Assembly: GCA_002722385.1 (NCBI GenBank)
Contig: PBLR01000005.1
Coordinates: 23,299-35,508 of the forward strand
Reading direction: 5' to 3'
DNA: 12,210 nt
Source of the DNA: SAR116 cluster bacterium
GTDB taxonomy: Bacteria > Pseudomonadota > Alphaproteobacteria > Puniceispirillales > Puniceispirillaceae
Part shown: piece after piece, positions 7,601 through 12,210 of the stretch
Layout: each line of letters begins with the position of its first letter
How positions within the stretch are numbered: position 1 is the first letter of the stretch
Made by a program: the position numbers and the translations under genes
Notes under the pieces: generated by a model
The model's input: the letters and a program-made list of their open reading frames with translations, nothing else
Told to the model about the DNA's origin: nothing
Database searches by the model: none

Positions 7601-8533
7601 TTAGCCGAGTTCTGAATCCAGTTCAGGAACAGCGTCAAACAGATCAGCAACCAGCCCGTAATCAGCAACCTGGAAAATCGGGGCTTCATCATCTTTGTTG
7701 ATGGCCACAATCACCTTGCTGTCTTTCATACCAGCCAGATGCTGAATCGCACCGGAAATGCCCACGGCCATATACAGCTCCGGGGCCACAACTTTGCCGG
7801 TCTGGCCGACCTGATAATCATTTGGCACAAAGCCGGCATCAACCGCTGCTCTGGACGCCCCAACTGCGGCACCCAGCTTGTCAGCAACCTTTTCCAGCAT
7901 CACAAAGTTAGCGCCATCCTGCATGCCCCGCCCACCTGACACAACAATGCCAGCTGAGGTCAGCTCAGGCCGCTCAGATTTTGACAATTCTGATTTCTCG
8001 AACTTGGACAGACCGGCATCACCAGCGGCATCTGCCTGTTCAATGGCAGCAGACCCGCCTGTCTCCGCAGCCGGCTCAAAAGCTGTGCTTCTGACCGTGA
8101 TAATTTTCAGCGCATCACCTGACTGGACCGTGGCCAGTGCGTTACCGGCATAAATCGGCCGCTGGAATGTATCCGCGTCAATCACTGCGATAATGTCAGA
8201 AATCTGGGCTGTATCTGTCAGCGCCGCAACCCGTGGCATGATATTTTTGCCATATGTTGTGGCCGGGGCCAGAATATGTGAATAGCCCTCTGCCATACCT
8301 GCGATCAGAGGCGCGATATTTTCCGCCAGACCATGGGCGTTCTCAGGCGCATCTGCAACAATCACTTTGGCAACACCGGCGATCGCCGCTGCATCAGAAG
8401 CCGCATCACCGCACCCGTGCCCCGCAACCAGCGCATCAATACCCCCACCGATAGCCTGGGCCGCGGCAATGGTGTTCAGTGTCGCTGCGTTTACAGCACC
8501 ATTATCATGTTCAACAACAACAAGAATGCTCAT
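7601..8533 (-). CDS. etfA: Electron transfer flavoprotein, alpha subunit
   Basis: The FAD-binding subunit of the ETF heterodimer, which takes electrons from acyl-CoA and other flavin dehydrogenases and passes them to ETF:ubiquinone oxidoreductase. The product has 310 residues. The N-terminal domain (about 1-190) is followed by the FAD domain: VVSGGRGM (197-204), [16 protein letters not shown] (224-239), [16 protein letters not shown] (241-256) and [19 protein letters not shown], the family signature. [20 protein letters not shown] completes it. The ATG at 8533 is preferred because AGGTG lies five bases upstream; an adjacent ATG at 8536 would leave only two bases. Either start overlaps the etfB stop, so translation is probably coupled. 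Many alphaproteobacteria carry hbdA after etfA; here the next gene is the convergent tlpA-like gene. Confidence 0.96.
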   Translation of the reverse strand: MSILVVVEHDNGAVNAATLNTIAAAQAIGGGIDALVAGHGCGDAASDAAAIAGVAKVIVADAPENAHGLAENIAPLIAGMAEGYSHILAPATTYGKNIMPRVAALTDTAQISDIIAVIDADTFQRPIYAGNALATVQSGDALKIITVRSTAFEPAAETGGSAAIEQADAAGDAGLSKFEKSELSKSERPELTSAGIVVSGGRGMQDGANFVMLEKVADKLGAAVGASRAAVDAGFVPNDYQVGQTGKVVAPELYMAVGISGAIQHLAGMKDSKVIVAINKDDEAPIFQVADYGLVADLFDAVPELDSELG

Positions 8534-9282
8534 CATATCACCTTTGCTTCATTTTTCAGTTTATCGACAAGTTCAGCAACAGAACCAACCTTGATACCGG
8601 CAGACCGGGCGGCAGGTTCTTCAACCTTCACCACTTTCAGACGCGGGGCTGTGTCTACGCCCAGCTCATCTGCGCTCAGGCTGTCAATCGGCTTTTTCTT
8701 TGCCTTCATAATGTTTGGCAAAGACGCATAACGCGGCTCATTCAGGCGCAGATCAACAGTGATCACAGCCGGCATGGACACTTCAATATGCTCAAGTCCC
8801 CCATCCACTTCGCGGATGATCTTCGCTTTATCGCTGCCAAGTTCCACACCAGAAGCAAATGTAGCCTGTGACCACCCCAGAAGCGCAGACAGCATCTGAC
8901 CGGTTTGGTTGCTGTCATCATCAATCGCCTGCTTGCCGCAGATCACCAGCCCCGGGGCCTCTTTATCAACAACAGCCTTCAGCAGCTTGGCAACCGCCAG
9001 CGGTTCAACATCCTGGTCAGCTTCAATATGAATGCCGCGGTCAGCGCCCATGGCCAGACCTGTGCGGATGGTTTCCTGCGCTTGTGTCGGGCCGACAGAA
9101 ACCAGAACAATCTCATCTGCCTGACCCGCTTCTTTAATGCGCAGGGCCTGTTCCACAGCGATTTCATCAAACGGATTCATCGCCATCTTCACATTGGCCA
9201 GCTCAACACCAGACTGGTCCGGTTTCACACGGACTTTGACGTTGTAATCAATGACCCTTTTCACAGGTACCAAAATTTTCAT
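8533..9282 (-). CDS. etfB: Electron transfer flavoprotein, beta subunit
   Basis: Partner of EtfA; it binds AMP structurally and carries the loop that docks onto dehydrogenases. The product has 249 residues, typical for the mitochondrial-type ETF. Visible motifs are [20 protein letters not shown] at the start, [17 protein letters not shown] (35-51), [17 protein letters not shown] (114-130, AMP binding) and [20 protein letters not shown] (177-196). In the last, Leu188 matches the recognition-loop anchor (Leu195 in human ETF). This places the pair with group I housekeeping ETFs rather than bifurcating ones. The ATG at 9282 has AAGGA/AGGATAAG at a good distance. A 9-base inverted repeat lies 25-52 bases upstream. 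Confidence 0.96.
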   Translation of the reverse strand: MKILVPVKRVIDYNVKVRVKPDQSGVELANVKMAMNPFDEIAVEQALRIKEAGQADEIVLVSVGPTQAQETIRTGLAMGADRGIHIEADQDVEPLAVAKLLKAVVDKEAPGLVICGKQAIDDDSNQTGQMLSALLGWSQATFASGVELGSDKAKIIREVDGGLEHIEVSMPAVITVDLRLNEPRYASLPNIMKAKKKPIDSLSADELGVDTAPRLKVVKVEEPAARSAGIKVGSVAELVDKLKNEAKVI

Positions 9283-9306
9283 GTGCTTATCCTTTTCCTT
9301 ACTTCA

Positions 9307-9334
9307 GCTGATAAACATGATCTGCTTTATCAGC
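9307..9334. promoter_or_regulatory. Perfect inverted repeat upstream of etfB
   Basis: Arms GCTGATAAA (9307-9315) and TTTATCAGC (9326-9334) are perfect reverse complements with a 10-base spacer. The repeat lies in the 75-base gap between the adenosyltransferase gene and etfB, just ahead of the etfB ribosome-binding site. No T-run follows on either strand, so it is not an intrinsic terminator. The half-site spacing of 19 bases is close to two helical turns, as in operators for dimeric repressors. It could instead be an mRNA stem-loop that separates expression of etfBA from the upstream genes. Confidence 0.5.
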
Positions 9335-9357
9335 CAGTCGTCCCAAAATATCCGCTA

Positions 9358-9933
9358 TCAGCTTGCCTGGTTATCCCCGGGAACCCACAGAACATCGCTT
9401 TGTCCGTCACCATTAGCATGACGGGCCAGCACAAACAACAGATCTGAGACCCGGTTAATATACTGCATTGCCGCTTCATTAACAGGTTCTTCAACAGCTA
9501 ATTCCGTCATTTGGCGTTCGGCACGTCTGGCCACAGTCCGGCCCAGATGCAACCAGGCCGCCAGCTCTGTGCCACCAGGCAGAATGAATGAGGTCAGCGG
9601 CTGCAGATTTGCGTTCACAGCATCGATTTCCTGTTCCAGCCGGGTCACCTGATCAGTTGTGATTCGCAAGGCCGGGGCGGTCTCTTCCGCGGTGGCCAGA
9701 TCCGCGCCCAGATCAAACAGATCGTTCTGGATGCGGGCCAGCTGGGCGTCCATACCGGCCATATCTGCTCCATTTTTACAGTGCAGGCGCGCCAGACCCA
9801 GAACAGAGTTCAGCTCATCAACCTCACCAAAGGCAGACGGGCGCCGGGCATGTTTGGACACACGGCCGCCGCCAACCAGACTGGTGGTTCCGTCATCACC
9901 TGTACGGGTGTAAATTTTGTTCAGCTTGACCAT
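9358..9933 (-). CDS. ATP:cob(I)alamin adenosyltransferase, PduO type
   Basis: Transfers the adenosyl group of ATP to reduced cobalamin (or cob(I)yrinate diamide) to make adenosylcobalamin. The 191-residue product has the PduO/MMAB pattern: KIYTRTGDDGTTSLVGGGRVSK near the N-terminus (ATP-binding YTRTGDDGTT at 8-17), RPSAFGEVDELNSVLGLAR (31-49), SFILPGGTELAAWLH (115-129), GRTVARRAERQ (131-141, the conserved Arg-rich catalytic strip) and QYINRVSDLLFVLAR (157-171). It is unrelated to the CobA/BtuR P-loop type despite the shared reaction. The start ATG at 9933 has AGGCGG seven bases upstream. It lies between the HIG1-type gene and etfB in one direction. Its likely client enzymes, such as methylmalonyl-CoA mutase or class II ribonucleotide reductase, are not in view. 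Confidence 0.92.
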   Translation of the reverse strand: MVKLNKIYTRTGDDGTTSLVGGGRVSKHARRPSAFGEVDELNSVLGLARLHCKNGADMAGMDAQLARIQNDLFDLGADLATAEETAPALRITTDQVTRLEQEIDAVNANLQPLTSFILPGGTELAAWLHLGRTVARRAERQMTELAVEEPVNEAAMQYINRVSDLLFVLARHANGDGQSDVLWVPGDNQAS

Positions 9934-9975
9934 AGGTAAACCGCCTGTTTATTCATCTTGTTGTTGTGCCTCATC

Positions 9976-10197
9976 TCAGGCTTCACGTTTCAGCCATAAC
10001 AAGGTGACAAAGACCAGCAAAACAACCGCCTGAGCGATGATACGATAGCGCATAATCTTGTTGGAATGACTCTTATTATATGCACCGCCGCGGCCCATTG
10101 TAATTACGCCCCAAAATAAAATGCCAGCGACACCAGCCAACCCGACCACCATCACAAATTCGGACCAGCCGAATTCAGATACAGAAAACGGACCCAT
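9976..10197 (-). CDS. Small two-helix membrane protein, HIG1-domain type
   Basis: A 73-residue protein with two predicted membrane helices (about 14-33 and 53-70). Between them is a polar loop ending SNKIMRYRIIAQAVVLL, which matches the HIG1 pattern of a basic Asn-Lys-x-Met-Arg-x-Arg-x-x-x-Gln run entering the second helix. Mitochondrial HIG1 proteins (Rcf1 and Rcf2 in yeast) help assemble or tune cytochrome c oxidase and supercomplexes; alphaproteobacterial members are often annotated only as twin transmembrane proteins. The bacterial role is less clear. AAAGGA precedes the ATG at 10197 by eight bases. It sits between folD (45 bases) and the cobalamin adenosyltransferase (42 bases), in the same direction as the ETF genes. 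Confidence 0.82.
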   Translation of the reverse strand: MGPFSVSEFGWSEFVMVVGLAGVAGILFWGVITMGRGGAYNKSHSNKIMRYRIIAQAVVLLVFVTLLWLKREA

Positions 10198-10242
10198 AAC
10201 GATTATCCTTTCAAGGTTGACTGACCTATCAGCCGGTTATAT

Positions 10243-11145
10243 TCAGCTGTTCTCATAACCATCTAGTGCGATATTCCGGCGGCGACACCCGGCAACAAGG
10301 GTATTTCTGAGCAGGCAGGCGATTGTCATTGGTCCAACCCCGCCAGGCACAGGTGTGATGGCACCGGCAACCTCTGCAGCAGAAGCAAAATCAACATCAC
10401 CTGTCAGCCTGAATTTTCCGTCCCCGCGTTCAGGCGCGGCAACCCGGTTGATGCCCACATCTATGACTGTGGCCCCTGGTTTGATCCAGTCACCTTTGAC
10501 CATTTCTGGCCGGCCAACGGCAGCAACCAGAATATCAGCCTGACGGCAGATTGCGGCCAGATCGCGGGTACGCGAATGCGCGATCGTCACGGTCGCATGT
10601 GCTGAGGTTAATAACTGGGCCATTGGTTTGCCGACAATATTGGACCGGCCAAGCACAACAGCATTGGCCCCGGACAGATCACCAAGATAGTCCTGCAGCA
10701 ACAACAGGCAGCCCAGCGGCGTACAGGGCACCAAGCCGCGCTGACCAGTCGCCAGCAGACCCGCATTGACAACATGAAACCCGTCAACATCTTTTTCAGG
10801 GGCAATTGCCTGAATAACAGCTGCTTCATCAATTTGAACAGGCAGCGGCAGCTGCACCAGAATACCGTCAATGTCAGCATCTTTATTCATCTCATCGATC
10901 AAAGCCAGCAATGCCTCTTCAGAGGTCCCTGCAGGCAGCCGGTGTTCGATTGACGTCATGCCTGCGGCTCTGGTCCGCTCTCCTTTATTGCGGACATAGA
11001 CCTGACTGGCCGGATCCTCTCCCACCAGAACAACCGCCAGACAAGGCGTAACCTGATGAGCTGATTTCAGCTGTGTAACTGACGCGGCTATTTTGTCTAC
11101 CAGACCAGCAGCAAAGGCCTTCCCGTCAATAAGATATGCGCTCAT
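10243..11145 (-). CDS. folD: Bifunctional methylene-THF dehydrogenase / methenyl-THF cyclohydrolase
   Basis: Interconverts 5,10-methylene-THF, 5,10-methenyl-THF and 10-formyl-THF with NADP(H), linking serine/glycine carbon to purine synthesis and formate. The 300-residue product has every expected motif: [17 protein letters not shown] with Tyr50 and Lys54, [10 protein letters not shown] with Gln98, PEKDVDGFH with Asp121 (the same numbers as in E. coli FolD), [17 protein letters not shown] (163-179, nucleotide binding) and [16 protein letters not shown] (264-279). The start is the ATG at 11145; the GC-rich GGGGGA upstream is rather far from it. It is downstream of yggT by 100 bases and followed by the HIG1-type gene, in a run of co-directional genes that ends with etfA. 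Confidence 0.96.
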   Translation of the reverse strand: MSAYLIDGKAFAAGLVDKIAASVTQLKSAHQVTPCLAVVLVGEDPASQVYVRNKGERTRAAGMTSIEHRLPAGTSEEALLALIDEMNKDADIDGILVQLPLPVQIDEAAVIQAIAPEKDVDGFHVVNAGLLATGQRGLVPCTPLGCLLLLQDYLGDLSGANAVVLGRSNIVGKPMAQLLTSAHATVTIAHSRTRDLAAICRQADILVAAVGRPEMVKGDWIKPGATVIDVGINRVAAPERGDGKFRLTGDVDFASAAEVAGAITPVPGGVGPMTIACLLRNTLVAGCRRRNIALDGYENS

Positions 11146-11245
11146 GATACCGGCATCCCCCTGTTCGGCTCAGATCTTTTTCTCAAAATTCAGTCGCTGC
11201 ATCATGCGCCTGACCGGCGCCCAGGAATTAGCTGAGGGCGACTCA

Positions 11246-11524
11246 TTACGCCACATATTCGAACAACAGATTACGGGCAAACTGAACCGCAAGCAGAACA
11301 ATGATCGGGCTGATATCAATGCCGCCCAAATCAGGCAGAACAGCTCGAATGCGGCCCAGCAGCGGTTCATGCAGGCGGCCAAGTGCCTGCAGCAGCCAGC
11401 GCACGAAAGGCTGCCAGGGATTGATGATTCTGAACGCCACCAGCCAGCTGGCAACTACATAAGCCAGAAGCGTGAAAATATAGATATCAACAATGTTGTC
11501 TATCAGGATCAGAACAGCGGTCAT
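11246..11524 (-). CDS. YggT-family membrane protein
   Basis: A 92-residue integral membrane protein with two hydrophobic segments (about 5-32 and 71-88) and the family's middle motif: LGRLHEPLLGRIRAVLPDLGGIDISPIIVLLAVQ region, with a Pro-Leu-x-x-x-Ile-Arg turn before a Gly-Gly-Ile-Asp-Ile-Ser-Pro block. YggT proteins are widespread; roles in osmotic or ion stress and in envelope organisation (the YlmG relatives in division or chloroplast nucleoid distribution) have been reported, and none can be assigned here. The ATG at 11524 is favoured because GGTGA lies seven bases upstream; a GTG at 11527 directly precedes it and directly follows a TGA of a small upstream frame. The usual partner DUF167 (YggU) gene is not seen beside it. 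It is the first clear gene of the run leading to etfA. Confidence 0.88.
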   Translation of the reverse strand: MTAVLILIDNIVDIYIFTLLAYVVASWLVAFRIINPWQPFVRWLLQALGRLHEPLLGRIRAVLPDLGGIDISPIIVLLAVQFARNLLFEYVA

Positions 11525-11527
11525 CAC

Positions 11528-11656
11528 TCAGTCACCAATTATGTCAGTAAATAAGGCCTCTGCAACAGAGGCCCGTCCCCTGTCCTTCTCCAGATCAAGG
11601 CCAGGTATGTCCAGCGGTGCGCCCACAATAATCTGTTCAGTGTCAAATGACAACAC
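11528..11656 (-). CDS. Possible small ORF coupled to yggT (uncertain)
   Basis: A 42-codon frame from GTG 11656 (or TTG 11653, which has AAGGG six bases upstream) to a TGA that directly abuts the GTG/ATG start codons of yggT. The product begins VLSFDTEQIIVGAPLDIPG and ends VAEALFTDIIGD; I do not recognise it. The frame is also open without a start codon for about 22 further codons upstream, so it could be the remains of a longer gene. The composition is acidic and looks protein-like, and a TGA directly followed by a GTG/ATG start pair is what translational coupling looks like, but a chance open frame of this size is common. The hairpin at 11555-11573 lies inside it, so part of the frame may be structured leader RNA. 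Confidence 0.25.
   Translation of the reverse strand: MLSFDTEQIIVGAPLDIPGLDLEKDRGRASVAEALFTDIIGD
11555..11573 (-). terminator. Hairpin, weak terminator or attenuator ahead of yggT
   Basis: A perfect 8-base stem, GGCCTCTG and CAGAGGCC, with a 3-base loop. Read on the minus strand it is followed by TTATTTA, a broken U-tract; on the plus strand no T-run follows. It therefore suits the minus direction, 31 bases upstream of the yggT start. It could end an upstream transcript or attenuate the yggT-folD run. The broken U-tract makes strong intrinsic termination doubtful. Confidence 0.4.
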
Positions 11657-11670
11657 AAACCCTTGCCTGC

Positions 11671-11691
11671 CAGAGGGCCCGGCATCCTCTG
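11671..11691 (-). promoter_or_regulatory. Second leader hairpin with the same stem sequence
   Basis: On the minus strand CAGAGG (11691-11686) can pair with CCTCTG (11676-11671) across a 9-base loop. The same 6-base stem reappears in the 11555-11573 hairpin in the opposite order, so the first CAGAGG could also pair with the CCTCTG of the later hairpin. That permits two exclusive folds, as in attenuators. The stem is short, so this may be coincidence. Confidence 0.3.
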
Positions 11692-11755
11692 AACAGATAG
11701 CCCAGAGAGATGATCTGATCCTTCAGAAGGCATTCTGGTGACCGTTCTGATCAAC

Positions 11756-11821
11756 TATTTAATTTAGAAATATTTAATAAATTTAACAATGTTTATAATA
11801 CACCTAATAAAGGAAAAAACA
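11756..11821. promoter_or_regulatory. AT-rich divergent promoter region of the protease gene
   Basis: About 65 bases made almost only of A and T between GC-rich genes. On the plus strand TATAAT (11794-11799) is a perfect -10 hexamer with no good -35 at the usual distance, and AAAGGA (11809-11814) is a strong ribosome-binding site seven bases before the GTG. On the minus strand TTGTTA (11789-11784) and TAAATT (11766-11761), 17 bases apart, could serve the yggT leader. Between here and yggT, 11657-11755 holds only the hairpin described above and no convincing gene. Confidence 0.45.
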
Positions 11822-12210
11822 GTGCGAAATTCAGGATTGAGAAGCATTAAGATGGTTCTGGTGGTGGTGTCTGCAGGCGGGCTTGGCGGGTGTCTGGGCG
11901 GTGGCGGGGCGGGCGCGCCGTTTGGCGGGGCCGGTTCAGAGTTCAGCGCACAGGCAGGCCTGTCTCATATCGCGGCGGCGGCCCCGTTTGCAGCAGGCTA
12001 TACAGGTGAGGCTGTTCGGGTCGGCATTGTTGATTCTGGTGTTGATGGCAGCCATTCTGAGTTTGGCAACCGGGTCACTGCTGGCGGTGACTGGCAGGGG
12101 AGCGGCAACGGGCTGTCTGATCCGAATGGGCATGGCACACATGTCGCCTCCATAGTCGGCGCCGCTTCTGACGGGGTGGGGATGCAGGGCGTTTCCCCTG
12201 AAGCAGAGCT
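11822..12210 (+). CDS. Subtilisin-family serine protease, predicted lipoprotein (3' end outside window)
   Basis: The first 129 codons of an S8 peptidase. The GTG at 11822 is preferred for its AAAGGA seven bases upstream. The product begins MRNSGLRSIKMVLVVVSAGG and reaches LGGC with Cys24, a plausible lipobox, followed by a glycine-rich linker (about 25-38). Catalytic Asp71 lies in VRVGIVDSGVDGSHSEF and catalytic His104 in DPNGHGTHVASIVG, both diagnostic of subtilases. The Ser region is beyond the window. A lipid-anchored subtilase with a short Gly-rich linker and no long propeptide resembles the passenger of alphaproteobacterial autotransporter proteases; a C-terminal beta-barrel cannot be checked here. 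It is exported and probably acts at the cell surface or periplasm. It is transcribed away from the yggT run, behind an AT-rich region unlike the rest of the window. Confidence 0.88.
   Translation, partial: MRNSGLRSIKMVLVVVSAGGLGGCLGGGGAGAPFGGAGSEFSAQAGLSHIAAAAPFAAGYTGEAVRVGIVDSGVDGSHSEFGNRVTAGGDWQGSGNGLSDPNGHGTHVASIVGAASDGVGMQGVSPEAE

Noticed and set aside
8905..9447. Long plus-strand open frame antisense to etfB
   Set aside because: It mirrors the well-supported etfB coding frame and has no recognisable domain; similar antisense frames over lysA and argH were dismissed for the same reason.
9934..9952. Small inverted repeat TAAAC-N5-GTTTA before the cobalamin adenosyltransferase gene
   Set aside because: Five-base arms are expected by chance and it overlaps the ribosome-binding region; no cobalamin riboswitch features are present in the 42-base gap.
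11175..11215. Interrupted stem TCAG-x-CGC / GCG-x-CTGA between yggT and folD followed by ATTTTG
   Set aside because: Seven pairs broken by a mismatch and a poor U-tract; not convincing as a terminator.
11539..11754. 71-codon minus-strand frame upstream of yggT, in another frame from the 42-codon ORF
   Set aside because: It needs a TTG start, its sequence is rich in Arg, Leu, Trp and Cys with no family resemblance, and it does not match the DUF167 protein often found next to yggT.

Overview
The window looks like core chromosome from a free-living alphaproteobacterium of moderate GC. The case rests on gene order: chorismate mutase, hisC and tyrA together; argH, a small lipoprotein and lysA together with a thioredoxin-like gene divergent from argH; and a HIG1-type membrane protein, cobalamin adenosyltransferase, etfB and etfA together. 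These neighbourhoods are familiar from alphaproteobacteria. A marine SAR116-like (Puniceispirillum-type) lineage would fit, but that is an inference from protein style and layout. There is no rRNA, tRNA, CRISPR array, IS element or phage gene.

Layout. Positions 1-2658 (+) hold the end of a chorismate mutase, an aminotransferase of the HisC family and prephenate dehydrogenase, a tyrosine/phenylalanine block. Positions 2683-3306 (-) hold a DUF218/YdcF-like membrane protein. It is divergent from an MJ0042 zinc-ribbon/DUF3426 membrane protein (3427-4029, +), and an inverted repeat lies between them. Positions 4041-6889 (-) form an operon argH, a 41-residue LptM-like lipoprotein and lysA, which gives the last steps of arginine and lysine synthesis plus an outer-membrane assembly factor. 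Positions 6991-7560 (+) encode an exported TlpA/ResA-like thioredoxin.

Positions 7601-11527 (-) are six co-directional genes in transcription order: yggT, folD, the HIG1-type protein, a PduO-type ATP:cob(I)alamin adenosyltransferase, etfB and etfA. Together they cover electron transfer to the respiratory chain, folate one-carbon interconversion and B12 cofactor supply. A perfect inverted repeat sits just upstream of etfB. An unusual leader lies in front of yggT, with two hairpins built from the same stem sequence and a possible 42-codon ORF. The right end (11822-12210, +) begins a lipoprotein-type subtilisin protease behind a very AT-rich promoter region; it is cut by the window edge.

Most genes are ordinary housekeeping genes and I do not see a clear new multi-gene system. 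The signals I would look at first are the two-hairpin leader upstream of yggT, the inverted repeat in front of etfB, the repeat in the ydcF/zinc-ribbon divergent region, and the folD-B12-ETF operon as a possible functional unit.
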